Of a DNA stretch of 64,000 nucleotides, positions 24,313 to 36,575 are shown one piece after another; positions within the stretch are counted from its first letter, which is position 1, and the number at the start of each line of letters is the position of its first letter. The notes under the pieces are model-generated. The model saw only the letters and a program-made list of their open reading frames with translations, made no database searches and was not told the origin of the DNA. This DNA is from Tuctoria greenei (lineage: Eukaryota > Streptophyta > Magnoliopsida > Poales > Poaceae). The stretch covers positions 75,205,735 to 75,269,734 of the forward strand of contig JAYESD010000002.1 in NCBI GenBank assembly GCA_036927565.1, given 5' to 3'. The position numbers were made by a program, and so were the translations under genes.

Positions 24313-26308
24313 TGTGGTACCCGGGGTCTGCACCTCCGAGGATCTCATTGGGTGGTGCCGTGCGATGCGGCACCTAACAGCACACACGAATAGAATACCA
24401 AAATATACAAAGTTTTCATTTCATAAATATATATATTCAGAGTTTACAAAACAGTGTACAACAAAAGTACACACGCAGCGGAACTACATACTCATATTCT
24501 CACCTATCTAAGCATAAGAGAAAACGTCCATGCCCTAGGACGCTTCTCACAAGCAACATGACGATCATATAGCAGCGGTGTGGCTCGCATGAGATTTATC
24601 TCGATAACTCGAGTCTCATGTACAACCTGAACAGCAGAAATAAAACTAATATCTGCAAAAATCGTTAAAGCGCAAATGTGAGCATAAGGCTCAACAAGAC
24701 TTAACCGTCTCACTAGACATATGCAGGGTAAGTACTAAGCATAGGTAAGGAATAGCATAAATAGACTCGCCTACAAGTGGATCCTTATATTCATATTTTA
24801 AGTAGCAAATGACATTCTTCAGGCACGGCACATCATAGACTCCACAATCAAACAAGAAACGCTTTGCCGATAATATGACATGCCCAAAGCACATAATGCT
24901 ATTACAGCTTAAGTATCGGGAAACTGTAAATTTTTAATTGTACTATCTCTAAGCCAAACAAGGTTGCAATACAATGATTAAGAAGATCGGCAATATTTAT
25001 CATCATTCCGTTACTCTTATTTACTACGTCACAACTCAGTGAACAAGTGGTACTCTATTACCACGAGGGACGGTGATTGCAATCAGGACACACCCAGAAT
25101 ACACGACACATACACCCGCTCGGAAGTACCTTTCACTGTACTCCTCTCCCACGTCGTATGTGGCCACCTTTCACCCGTCATCCCGATGTCGAACCAGTTC
25201 TACCGTCCCAAAAGTAAGGTCCCTAACTGAGCACGTCGAAGTTGCTCCTTAGGGGTTCCCACCTTACGATCATCTTCCCCCAAAGGACGGCGGTATAAGT
25301 TTCGACACGAGGGTGCCCGAGCTACATCAGTTTAATGGACCCCATTTATCCATTATGTTAACGGTACTATTCAAACTTGCTCAACAAGGCCGCACATGAG
25401 ATGGTCCTTAACCGACACAGACGGGGCTACAACCAACCTCCATATTTGCCTTACCCTTACCGGCCAAGGCCCAATTATGGTCGCAAGCATTGTCCCTCTC
25501 ATCCGGGATCAGACAACCTTGCACGTCCCGTCCTACAAGAACATCCCCATCCACATCTCCAATTATTAAGAGTGAACATTTTGGTAACATCTCGCGAGTA
25601 GGTTTCCCTTACTCGACTTCTCTCGCAAGTAGAATTCAACTACTTGACTTGTCATCAATAAAATGTGATCCTCTCGCGAGTAGATTCCAACTACTCGACT
25701 TCTACCGGATTTCCTATACATTAGCAAAGCAGTTACTACAGGTCAAAATGTAAACCGTTCCAACAAATCCATGGGATTTGTGGTCATGCAAGTGGAGTAT
25801 CAATCACCCTATACATAATGCACATATCAAACTTAAGATGTAATGTGAGAAATACTGCAAAACTCTGTAAAGATTTCAAATGCAAACCGGGGCTTGCCTT
25901 AGTTTGCGCTAAGTCAAAGAGTCAGTGGCTTGATGCTTCACGAACAGGTCCTCTTCGACTCCTTCTCGTCACGGCGTCTATTGCAATGAAGATGCATATA
26001 ACATACAATATACTTTAATAACTTAACTAATGAATATGCATACATTATGCAATGTCATACTAATAATAGAAGTATGCTTGTAATTCAAGAATGAATAAAG
26101 TGTACTGTTGGGTATTGAATTGGATTTGGGTAAGTTAATTTGATATTACTTCATATTCTAAGAATGTACATATGAGATTTCTATATAGTCATGGATATTA
26201 GGAAACTATACAGAATTACATTCTTATGTAGATGAGTTCTTTTGGCTCTGATAATTTAACTCTGGTATAGAGATGTGATGAAGCAATTCCCATAAAAATT
26301 TCAGAGAA
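24313..26308 (-). repeat. 5' LTR of gypsy element, 3' part
   Basis: It aligns with 13771-15780 of the other LTR. It ends at the CACTA insertion after the TSD GAA and the LTR resumes at 42634. Confidence 0.95.
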
Positions 26309-26319
26309 CACTGCTACAA

Positions 26320-26940
26320 TAAGCCTCATCACAGGCGGCTCCAAACCTATTATCACAGACGGCTTTTAAAACCTCCTGAAACGAAGAGTCTATGATAATC
26401 TGCAATTTCACAGGCAGAGAAGTGATACCGCCTGTGAAGACACATTATCATAGGCGGTTCATTACTTAGGCGAGCCGCCTGTGAAGACACATTATCATAG
26501 ACGGTTCTTTACTTAGGCTAGCCGCCTGTGAAGATACTTTATCATAGGCGGGTCGTGCAACATATATAACCACATGTGATAAATGTCTTATCATAGGCGG
26601 GTATTGAAGCATAACTAACCACCTATGATAATGTGTCTTCACAGACGGGTATTGAAGCATAACTAACCGCCTATGATAATTTGTCTTCACAGATGGGTAT
26701 TGAAGCTTAACTAACCGTCTATGATAATGGTGTTATCACAGACGGACGTTTACCTACATCAGCCGTCTGTGAAGACCCTTTAACGCAGCCGGTTTCTACC
26801 ATAACAGTCACCGCCTGTGAAAATTAGGTTATCACAGATGGTTCTTTACTTGTATCTAGCCGCCTGTGATAATTGTTTTTCACAGTCATGCCTAGCCGTT
26901 GGTTAATAACCGCCTGTGATAAGGTATAACCTATGCAGTA
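26320..26940. repeat. Left CACTA subterminal repeats
   Basis: Many copies of a unit around CACAGGCGGTT / AACCGCCTGTG occur in both orientations (for example CCGCCTGTGAAGA, TATCATAGGCGG). Such arrays are the binding sites of the TNPA-type protein in the known En/Spm system. They match the right array in core sequence. Confidence 0.92.
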
Positions 26941-27117
26941 TTACTGCTGTTATTTCTAATTTCCAGGTAAATTCAATATAATCACAGAACAAAAAACAAC
27001 AATATCATCACAGAACAAAAGTCAACAATATTATCATCACAGAAGTCAATTTCACTAAAACAATATACATATGTACAAGTTAGAGATACAATTCATCTCA
27101 AAGTTTACAAGTTATCA
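26941..27117 (-). other. Likely 3' untranslated region of the ULP-like gene
   Basis: AT-rich sequence between the left subterminal array and the last coding block. It contains two repeated short blocks (ATCACAGAACAAAA) and no open frame of note. Confidence 0.4.
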
Positions 27118-28768
27118 CTAAAAACTGTTTCTATTGGCATAGTCGCAAAGTTCTGGCACATCACCTGCTGCACCATGCTTATCAAAGAACCTCCCTATTT
27201 TGTGCAAAATTTCGCGACGAACGAACTGATAGAGTTCAGAAGCAATCCTGTCGGCTCCTCCATCAGGAATACTTCTACAAACCAGCCATTCTTCGTTCAG
27301 ATTCTTCGTGTGCTGCAATGTAACACATAACAAGGTTTAGAATGTGTTGGTTTGAACAACCTCAAAGTATAGATCAAAGTGAGAGTATATAGGAATTTAT
27401 TTGGTATTTTTGGAGCAGTTGTACTATGAGCAATTGTTTTGAAGTTGGAATCAAAATATGAAAATAATGTTTCTGGTAATATTGAACAGCAGAGAATATA
27501 AGCATTAAACTATGCTAGTTACAATGAAAATGAAACACAAAAGTAAGAAAATAAGGTATCGACATTAAGGATAACTTACATCCTCACGATTCACTCTATA
27601 TACGCCGGCGGTCCGAAGATGCTCGCATACATAATACCCGCATAAGACACTCCCAGCAGGCTGCTTCGGACAAGCATAATACGTTTTAATGTTCAATGCA
27701 TCCGTATTAGGAGGTCTCTGACCGCCAAGCTGTTCCGCGTAAAACCGCCAAACGCTGTAATACAAGAAATGTCATATAAAACTTGTCAACACATTCTAAA
27801 TGTGCGTTAATTAAAATTATTGAATAAACGTACGATTTCAAAATGGAAAGGAAATCTTTGTAACGATCTGGTGAGAAATCGGCTGAGTCCAAGACTGTTT
27901 CCATTCCCTGCGTTGGCTTGATGAAGATCATTATGTCGTGATTACTGCAAACATACAAACACACATGTTAACAATTACCAATAATTGCTATTTCAATGTC
28001 ATGTGTCAAACTTACTCGAAGCGGCACGGAGCCTTTACGAAGTCTTTGCCGTCTCTGACAAAGTTAAACATCGCATGTCCTATGTAAGCTGCAACTTCTG
28101 TCTTTCTATCCTTCTTAAGTTTTGCAATTGCTTTTTCAAAATCTCTTTTGTTCATGTGTTTGTACTGTTCTGAGTCTCGATTCGCGTGGACGTCGAATAA
28201 CGACTTTGCAATCCTAGTAGGGTCAAGGATACCTGTCTTGTGCTCCAACTTTTCATTATCCATGTATTGCATTATATTGAAGAAGTCTAGAATTGTTATA
28301 ATCTCATGAAATGCGTATGCGTGTAGTAAGAAAAGCAAATACAAAATATTAGAGCACTTACAAGCACCAGACGAGCAGCAGGTTGATTTCGAGCATGCCC
28401 CGATGGAAAAGGGCATGCAACTCTTCAAATAAAATGACTCGTCTATCTACTCCAGTGCTCCAGAATGCTTCTTTTGGAATACAAAATGTGACACAATTAA
28501 GACCATATTTTGTGCTGGCAGTGATGTACCACTCATGCATTCTTTTGATCTGGACGGGTTGTTTGCTAAGTTTTACGGATGTCATGAACGGCTTCCCATT
28601 CTTAAATTCAGGAGGAACATCCTCAAGCTTGTATATTGGAACTCCTGGTTTAACTAAAGCCGTCCGCTGATTATACATGACACCGTCTTCTTCCCACTCC
28701 TCGATATCTCCTAATGATGGCTCATGAGAAGAACGAGATGCACTCGATTTTCTAACATTTTCCTTCAT
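27118..28768 (-). CDS. ULP1/C48 SUMO-protease-like domain of CACTA gene (multi-exon)
   Basis: The coding blocks, minus strand, are about 28768-28362, 28286-28012, 27950-27838, 27756-27579 and 27313-27118, separated by short AT-rich introns. The exact second junction is unclear. The first block is a leader with YITASTKYGLN and FCIPKEAFW. The catalytic part shows His in NHDIMIFIK (about 27935), Asp in VLDS (about 27900) and the Gln-Cys pair in QPAGSVLCGYYVCEHL (about 27640), in the order and spacing of ULP1-type cysteine proteases. Such enzymes remove SUMO or related modifiers from proteins. CACTA and MULE elements with ULP domains are known in plants. It most likely forms one transcript with the TNPA-like exons upstream (29176-31402). 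It could be active on paper if splicing is correct. Confidence 0.82.
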
Positions 28769-29175
28769 AGATCCAAATACTTTGACACTTCTGATGAAGG
28801 TTTATTAATTTCGTATGAGCTAACTTTGATAGGCACTGATGATCGAGGAGTATTCGTCGGAAGTTGGACACTGGCTTGTTGTTGAACCTGTTGTTCAACT
28901 GATTGCTCTTTACTCCCAGTAGTTGGCTCTAGTACTACTTCAAGCTATTGCTCAACTGGTTGCTCTTTACTAGCAACAGCTTGCTCTGGTACTGCTTGAA
29001 GCTGTTGTCCAACTTGTTGCTCTTGGATATCATCCTTGCTGAGACATAGGGGGAGTGGATCTTACCAAACTGGGAGTGGATCTTCTTCATGCACTTTTGC
29101 CTTAGAAGATGGGGTTGCAGTATTTGGAGATGCGACGGGGCTAGAAATTGGAACATCGTCCAACACGATATCGCG

Positions 29176-31402
29176 TCAGTGCCAAATGATTAATTGGTTG
29201 ATAGCCTGCCTCAGAGTCGCGATCCCCTCAGGTGTGATGTGGTCTATTTCATAATCTTCATAATCATTATCAATGATCTGAAGAACTTGCACCACAACAT
29301 AATACAACAGAAGTGGATTCCCATTGAAGTCACGATCAGGCTTTGCCATAGCAGTGGCAACCTGTTTGGTTTTGTTCCCTGCTCTACCTATCGGGGCAAG
29401 AAGACGACAAGATTTGTCATTAGCAATATCATCGACAGGGAACTTATGGGCTGACCCTGAGCCTGGCACGGAACCAACGCTGCTAGGGTAGGCAGTTGGA
29501 GATACTAATTGCACCTTTTGCACCAGAACCATCATTGTACTCGGTGCCACTAATTGTCCTGATTGTCTAAGTTGTTCCATTATTTCTTGCATATTTTCTT
29601 TGACCTTTTGAGCAATCATTTCATCAAGTGTTTTTTTAAACTTCTCACATCTTCTATATGTGTCTTTATCTTTAGGGAAACCATCTAGCCAAGACATTTG
29701 AGAAGAGACCGCTCGAACCCGTCCGCTATGTTCAGGGTTTCCTAAGATAGCGGTAAGTTGGTCATTCTCCCTCTTCGGCTTGAAGAGACCCTTCTGTTGC
29801 TTTTCAATTACTTCTTTCATTTTATCCTCTACTTCATTCAGAGAGTCGGGCTTTTCAAGTTTGCCCTCGCTGGTCAAACCTGACCGAGCAAAGACCCAGC
29901 GTTGAGTTCGCTCATCGCACCCTTCTAATGGGTGAGGATTGCCCTTACTGGTAATTTCGTCTAATTTCTTATTCCATTTCTGGACTTTTGGGCCATATCC
30001 GGCAGACCCCAAGCGATGATGGTATTTGTTCTTTTTTGCAAGCTCTGGCCTAGTTGCACTTAGATCTTTAGCATCAGGTGTGCTCTTTTGACGAACAAAC
30101 TCTTGCCACTGAGCTTGTGTGCTTTTTCCCATCTTCCTCGGGCTAGGGACCTTATCGGCCTTAACATAAGCATTCATTTCACTCTTCCAGCATCGAAACT
30201 TCTTGCCGCAAGAGACCAATGTTGCTTTCTTTATAGCTTCTTATGTGCCTTTCGGGAACTTGAATTGTTTCTTTATCTTTTCCCACAACTCATTCTTGGT
30301 CTGCTCGGGTAATTTCCTCCAATTCTCGGTTGTGATCGGTAGGGGTGGGCAAAAAAACCGAGACTGAAAAACCGAGACCAAAAAAACCGAGACCGATACC
30401 GAAAAGACCAGAATGTCGGGTATCGGGTACCTATTCGTGTAGCAAATCTAAATAACCGATATATTTATTTTGAATTTGGGTATCACCTTCGGGTACCCAA
30501 AATACCCGAATAACCGAACAATAAAATCTCAAGTTAAATTATGATCTATGAACTCTAAGCAATATGAATTTTGATATTTCATTTGTGAGTTATGATATGT
30601 GACGTCATTAGAATAAACTATTTAATTATGATCCACCATTAGTGAATCAATAATTTATTGTCTCTCAAGATTAAATTTAAAATTGATATTAAACGTATAT
30701 TAATTGTTGAGGCCATGAAATGAAAATAATGTACAATTCGGGTATTTCGGGTAAGACCGAAAACCGAACCGAAATTTAGGTACCCAAACATTTCGGGTAC
30801 CTAATATTTGTATAACATTTCGGGTAGTGATTTTAGAAAACTGAAATTTGAAAAAACCGAAATAACTGAACCGAATTTACCGGGTAGACCGAACGCCCAC
30901 CCCTAGTGATCGGCACAACCTCCCTAACAAGAAAACCGCATGCATTACGGTACTTGGTAACTGAATCCAGTGGTTCTTGGGGAAGCCCACCTGGACCGAC
31001 CCTTGTTATGTACATGATGCGGTCCAATGGACCCTTATTGGGACCTCGTTGCCCTCGTTTCCGCTTGAGTGAAGCTGAGGATTCATCCATTGGAGAACCT
31101 TCTGCGGTTTTAGGAGCCGATGTCACCTCATTGTTTTCGCGATTAATCTAGGTAGAAAAAATTATAAGACTTCGTATACTTGACAACCAACATTAACTTG
31201 AACTGCTGAAGTTAAGATTCATGATCCATACTTCGTCGGCAGGATCATATTCCGGGTCTAGATCCACTGAAGTCTTTTTAATTTTTATATTCGGAAAAGG
31301 ATCCGAAGGACTGTGAGAGGAGCCTGAACTGCTGGAGTCAGTAAACTCCATATTGTCTTCTTTGTTGTTACTATCAGCACCAGTCTTCTTAGGGCTTTCC
31401 AT
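29176..31402 (-). pseudogene. TNPA-like protein, plant transposase (Ptta/En/Spm) domain
   Basis: The probable start is the ATG at 31402 (MESPKKTGADSN), with an acidic Ser-rich exon to about 31193. A second exon, about 31145-30906, is basic (KRKRGQRGPNKGP) and contains LDSVTKYRNACGFLVREVVP. The same exon continues at 30331 after a hAT-type MITE inserted in it. The main exon, 29176-30219, holds the PF03004-type domain (SAGYGPKVQKWNKK, GCDERTQRWVFARSGL) followed by a Lys/Glu-rich, probably coiled-coil part (MIAQKVKENMQEIMEQL). A TAA stop at about 30240, probably from CAA, and the MITE break the frame. In En/Spm, TNPA binds subterminal repeats in the nucleus. The protease exons lie directly downstream on the same strand. 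Confidence 0.82.
30340..30905. mobile_element. hAT-type MITE in a TNPA-like exon
   Basis: The terminal inverted repeats are TAGGGGTGGGC and GCCCACCCCTA, with an 8-bp TSD GTGATCGG at 30332-30339 and 30906-30913. The 566-bp interior is AT-rich with repeated CCGAAA/ACCGAA and GGGTA motifs near both ends and no transposase. Removing it with one TSD copy restores an in-frame exon (VPIT followed by TENW), so it is younger than the CACTA gene. Confidence 0.92.
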
Positions 31403-32985
31403 GCTAGATCTAATAAGACAAAAAATCTAATAAATGGCATATTAACTCTACATGAAGTGTTGCATGAAGAAAAAGATGGAAACATTCTAGGATTTGATAA
31501 GGCATTCTAGGGTTTAAGGCGACTGACCAAAAGGTTCCTATACATTGCGAGGGTGACAAGCATGTTGAAGTTGCTCACCAGCAATGGCAATTTTATCTTT
31601 TTATTCTAAATAGGCTAGCTTCATTCAGAGTGGCGACCATGTTCTTGAGGTTTACTAGGCGGCGCCTAGCTCCGGACCTATAACTGATCAAGTAAGGGAC
31701 AAAAAGCAAATCCCCGCACAGCTCCTACCTAGCTTAGAGGGCATTATCGTCCCCGCTCTCAAGTTTCCTCTTATTCCCTGTCACTGAGTCTTCTGCCTAC
31801 TGAATGAAAAACAACATGCTGATTCGTACTTGTGCAGATGCAGTGCCTAGAAGAGACTGATAGCAGCAGCAGCAACTAGCAAGCTCACTTTACACCGACA
31901 ACCCAAGGCATAACTTAGTCAAAATTATTCAAGTATAGCTATATCTAATGTAACTTAGCCAAAATTAGCCAAATTTGCTCAACTTAACCAAATATAGCTA
32001 AATCTTGCCCAGCATAGTCAAACATGCTTGATTATGCTTCAGTTAGCTAAATTTGGTCATATTTAAAACAAATTTTCTCAATTTTGGCTCAATTAAGTAA
32101 ATTTAGCCAAAACACATTTTTGAAGTTATATAGGTCTAACTAAATTCTTGTATCATAGAGATCGGCAGCATATGCTCAGACTCCATCGCCACACCTAGTG
32201 GTACCTAGATATGGGCGTGAGGATGCTCCTGTCATCACAAATGAGTTGGCCAGCAACTTGTTTGGCTTCAGAGCTAAATATAGCATAACTTTGGTAGCTC
32301 AGATTAGGTACAATTGCTCAAATGAAGCTGATGGAGCCACAAGTGCAGACATCTTTGGTAGCACAGATTTGCTACAATTGCTCAAATGAAGCTAACTTAG
32401 AGAAATAAAAGCAAACTTAGCCAAACTTAGTCTATCATAGCTAACTCTAAGCAAAAGTAGCCAAATATAGCTAAATATAGCATAACTTAGTCAAAATTAG
32501 TCAAGTATAACTATATTTATCGTGATATAACTTAGTCACAGTTTCAGACACACAAAACCAACTACCAATTTATCGCGATATAACCATCCACATAAATCTC
32601 GCCCCACCGAACCCTAACCAAAGATGCCACCGAACTTGACAGTTTTTCGAATTCCACCGAACCCTAACCAAGGATGCCTACCATTTTCCAATTCCCGAAC
32701 CCTAACCAAGGATATGTAAGGCGGCAGCGAGGGCGGGGAGGGAGGCGGCACGGCGAAGGAGGATGGAAGGTCGAAGGGTTTAGGGTTTACCTTGAAGCTC
32801 GGCGGCGACGGCAATGTCTTCGCTCGGCGTACCTGGAAGTGACGAGGGTGAAGCTCGGCGGCGACGGCGAAGCTCGGCGGCGTACCTGGAAGTGACGAGG
32901 GCGAACACTTGGCGGCAAACGAAATTTTGGCAGCCTAACGGTGTCTAAGTGTTTCGTCGGGGTTAGGTTTTTCCAATGCTGCCGA
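31403..32985 (-). other. 5' leader and first intron region of TNPA/ULP gene
   Basis: Read on the minus strand from the TATA box at 32990, a GC-rich leader (32985-32790) contains a tandem duplication of GTACCTGGAAGTGACGAGGG and ends near a possible donor (CTTCAAGGTAAAC at about 32790). An AT-rich intron-like stretch follows with many AGCCAAA-type units (31905-32530) and a 40-bp tandem duplication at 32290-32390. No coding match is seen in it. Confidence 0.5.
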
Positions 32986-32989
32986 GGGG

Positions 32990-32998
32990 TATATATAG
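32990..32998 (-). promoter_or_regulatory. Putative TATA box of TNPA/ULP gene
   Basis: The minus strand reads GTCTATATATACCCC at the start of a GC-rich leader that leads into the minus-strand gene. The motif is also TATA-like on the plus strand, so a bidirectional promoter is possible. A cluster of CACTA-type repeats begins 5 bp to its right. Confidence 0.55.
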
Positions 32999-33002
32999 AC
33001 TC

Positions 33003-33140
33003 ACATTTTCTCAGGCGGATTTTAAGTACCGACCGCCTGAGAAGATTGTTACCTCAGACGGGTTTTACTTACCAACCGCCTGAGAAGATACAATTATCTC
33101 AGACGGTTGGTTAGTAACACCCGCCTGAGATAAACATGGG
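33003..33140. repeat. Internal CACTA repeat cluster 1
   Basis: At least five CTCAGGCGG / CCGCCTGAGA units in alternating orientation lie between the minus-strand TNPA/ULP TATA box and the plus-strand promoter-like sequence of small gene A. They are a variant of the subterminal unit, with CTCAGG in place of CACAGG. Confidence 0.85.
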
Positions 33141-33403
33141 CCTATGAAGATATTTACTTCTTCTTAATTAATATGTGTTTATTATAATTTGATGAACGCC
33201 TACATAAAGACCCCTCACCAACCGCCTATGAAGATGTGTCGACGACCGTGCGCGACCTTTCTTTTCCCCGAGGCGCGACCTTTCCATGCTCCATCTTCCA
33301 CTCCGCGCGGCCTTAAAGACGCGCTATCACTCACAAGCGCATCGCTCACTTTGAATCCTCTTGTTTTCTTCGTCTTCCTCCGCTCCGACGACCCAACACC
33401 ACT

Positions 33404-33826
33404 ATGGCCGACCTTCCGCCGCCAAGCCCTCCGAGGGAGCCACCTTGCAAGAAACTATGTTGCAGCTCCCCCGAGAAGATCAACACTGAGCAGCGCCTCC
33501 TCATGGCGCGAGAGGCGTACAACAATACGTCTCGCTCCATGAGTGCCATGGGGCTGGGTACCCTTCCAGAGTATACTGGAATGGGTACCATGGGCCACTA
33601 CCACTACGCCCTCACGGGGGTGACTGATCCTCTCGACATTCTGTTCGCGACGATGGCCTAGGTTCTTGGCCCCGAGGGCCGTAGAATGCTGGTGGAGGCG
33701 ACGGCTAGCAACCTCGGGATTGCACCGCCGGTGCAGCCGGTGTAGCCAGCCCTGTCTCCTGTTGCACCGGTGCCGGAGTCACCGCCAGAGGACAAGGAGG
33801 AGGAGGAGGAGGAGGAAGAGGAGTAG
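33404..33826 (+). pseudogene. Small Pro-rich, acidic-tail protein, copy A
   Basis: The start ATG at 33404 gives MADLPPPSPPREPPCKKLCC, nearly the same as copy B at 35731. The frame runs 140 codons to TAG at 33824-33826 but has TAG codons at 33659-33661 and 33743-33745. The N-terminus is Pro/Cys-rich, the middle contains PLDILFATMA and a Val/Pro stretch, and the end is a run of Glu. It matches no family I recognise. A promoter-like CTACATAAAGACCCCTCACC lies at about 33198, closely resembling the TNPD promoter. An alternative is a spliced exon of a longer gene. Confidence 0.5.
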
Positions 33827-35730
33827 GAGTAGGATTTAATTAGTTTTTCTTTTTGTTGTTTTTAGTTGCTTCTATTTTGTAAATATTATTAATGAATGAA
33901 ATCTCTCTTTGTTCATCTATGTGATTGAATATTACTTGTGTATCTTGTGTGTTCTTGTGTAAATATTGTGCATCTTGTGTGTTCTTTTGTGAGATGTGTG
34001 ATTGAATATTGTTAATGAATGAGTATCTTCTGTGTTCTTCAACTGTGTGAATGAATGAATGTGTAGTGTGTTCATTGTTAATTAAAATTTCACGTCTGAG
34101 AAGAAGATTATCTCAGGCGGTTGGTAAGTAATACCCGCTTGAGATAAATATATTCTCAGGCGGTTGGTAAGTAATACCCGTCTGAGAAGATGTTAATAAA
34201 CTGACGCGCCGCACGAGGTCTGCGGAGAAGTTAAGAAGCCATGGTGCAGGGACGCGTGCGCGACGTTCCACATGGATACCAGAGAGACAGAAGGATCTCT
34301 GAAGATCGTCTTCCACAATGGTTTAATTGTGCGCCGCACGAGGTCTGCAAAGAGTTCAATGCGCAATGAACAAAATATTTTGTTCAGGTGGTAGATGTTA
34401 ATTTTATACAAATGTAGAAAAAAGAATCATCGAATTTGAACACAATTTGCAAAATCTAAACATGTTTGAGTATTTATATTGGAATCTAAATAAAAAAGAA
34501 GCAAGGGATAAGAAAACTGAAGAACAGTATCGAGAATTATCTCAGGCGGTTGGTAAGTAATAACTGTCTGAGATAAATATCTTCTCAGATGGTTGGTAAG
34601 TACCGACCACCTGTGAAGATATTTACTTCTTCTTAATTAATATTCTTGATTAAATGTGGTCCTTTAAAAAGGCAAAAATCCTCTTTCTTGTAATATTATT
34701 GAAAAGTAAGGGTTACCAGTAAATTTCACTTCATAAATCCTTTGAAATTGGTCAGAACATAAAAAACATACAACAAATGCTATTTTTCATTTTTCTATCT
34801 TGATGAATATAATGCTTTTTTTCATTTATTTTTTCAGTGGACATTTTTACTCATCATACCAACCTCTATGAATTTTTTCAGATTTTTTTAAATTTTTTTG
34901 AATCAATGTGTGTTCATAATTTGATGAATGCCTCATATGTATATGAGCATTCAGTTAGAGTGGTGGATAATTTGATGTTTGACATGTTGGAATGCTTTTA
35001 AAAAAATTAAAAAAATTCATACATGTATAAATTATACATATATGTCAAAACCAACAATTTTGATTGAAGGAACTTTTTTTTTATGAGATACACAAATGTG
35101 AATAATATGTGAGTAGAAATTAATTTGATATTTACCAAAATATTACAATGTCAGTTATACAAGTTTTAAAAATATTTTGTTCAGGTGGTAGATGTTAATT
35201 TTATACAAATGTAGAAGAAATAATCATCGAATTTGAACACAATTTGCAGAATCTAAACATGTTTGAGTATTTATATTGGAATCTAAATAAAAAAGAAGCA
35301 AGAGATAAGGAAACTGAAGAACAGTATCGGGAATTAACTCAGGCGGTTGGTAAGTAATACCCGCTTAAGATAAACATTTTTGAAACTACAAGATGTTAAT
35401 TAACGGCCTGAGAAGATGTTAATTAACTGACGCGCCGCTCGAGGTCTGCAGAGAAGTTGAGAAGTCGTGGTGCAGGGGCGCGACGTTCCACATGGATACC
35501 AGAGGGATGGAAGGATCTCTAAAGATCGTCTTCCACAGTGGTTTAATTGTGCGCCGCACGAGGTCTGCAAAGAGTTCAATGCGCGGGAAACAAACCGCTC
35601 CCTCGTCTACTCCGCACAGACCATATAAAAGGCGCGTCGTCGGTTATGTACAAGCACAGAACTTTTGCACTCCTTTCTTCTTCTTCCATCATTCCACCTC
35701 CTAACCCGGCGCCGACGAACCACCACAGCC
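33827..35730. other. Spacer of internal duplications and CACTA repeat clusters
   Basis: It contains no convincing gene. It holds repeat clusters at about 34088-34190, 34538-34620 and 35335-35405 (CTCAGGCGGTTGGTAAG type). It also holds several duplicated blocks: 34186-34364 matches 35411-35584, 34372-34575 matches 35169-35365, and 34934-35180 matches 36320-36562. The region from 35411 is the promoter-side flank of small gene B, so these duplications copied gene B or gene A with its surroundings. Confidence 0.75.
35623..35630 (+). promoter_or_regulatory. Putative TATA box of small gene B
   Basis: CATATAAAAGGCG lies about 105 bp upstream of the ATG at 35731, in a normal position for a plant TATA box with a short leader. 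Confidence 0.55.
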
Positions 35731-36123
35731 ATGGCCAACCTTCCGCCTCCTAGCCCGCCGAGGCAGCCACCCTGCAAGCGGATACGCTGCAGCTCCCCCG
35801 AGAGGGTGAATGACGACCAGCGCGTTCCACCGCCGGTGCAGCCGGAGCTACCGGTACAGCCGGAGCAATCAGCTCAGCCGGAGCAGCCGACCCACTCTAC
35901 TGTTGCATCGTTGCCGGAGGAGGAGGAGGAGGAGGAGTAGGAGGAGGAGGAGGAGGACGACGACGACGACGGCGATAATGACAATGATGACAACAAGTCG
36001 TCCTCCTCCAACGACGACGACGACGGTGACCACCACCATGGTGACAACTATGACGACGATGCCGACGAGTCGGAGGAGGACCGCTTGGCGTGGTTTGAGA
36101 AGTTGGCGGAGAGGAGGGATTAG
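35731..36123 (+). CDS. Small Pro-rich, acidic-tail protein, copy B
   Basis: The start ATG at 35731 gives MANLPPPSPPRQPPCKRIRC, paralogous to copy A. The frame then has PVQPELPVQPEQ-type repeats and a Glu run interrupted by TAG at 35938-35940. The same frame continues through an Asp/Glu/Asn/His-rich stretch to DRLAWFEKLAERRD and TAG at 36121-36123. If the first TAG is real, the product is 69 residues; with readthrough it is 130. Function is unknown. Very acidic, low-complexity tails of this kind can arise by slippage in GAG repeats. It lies between TNPA/ULP and TNPD inside the CACTA element, with its own TATA box. Confidence 0.45.
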
Positions 36124-36575
36124 GCGGGGTCGTAGTGTAGTTTTAGGAGTTCTTGTACATATTTCTTTTGTAGTTTTAGGAGTTCTTGTACATGTTTAGC
36201 TTCAATTCTGTTCTTGTACATATTTCTTGTATTTTGTAATATATATGTGTTCATTCGTGTCAATGAATACTGGTGTATTAGAATTTCTGGATTTCAATCA
36301 AGTGAATGTGCTCTAAATGCTCATATGTATATGAGCATTTAGTTAGAATGGTAGATAATTTGAAGTTTGACGTGTTGGAATTCTTTTAAAAAAATTAAAA
36401 AAATTCATACATGTATAAATTATACAAATATGTTCATACCAACAATTTTGAGTGAAGGAACTTTTTTTATGAGATACACAAATGTGAATAATATGTGAGT
36501 AGAAATTAATTTGATATTTATCAAAAATTACAATGTCAGCTATACAAGTTTTAAAAATATTTTGTGTTGGTGGCA

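Noticed and set aside
26320..26940. Regular short repeats resembling a CRISPR array
   Set aside because: The units alternate in orientation, vary in spacing and are the subterminal repeats of a CACTA transposon in plant DNA.
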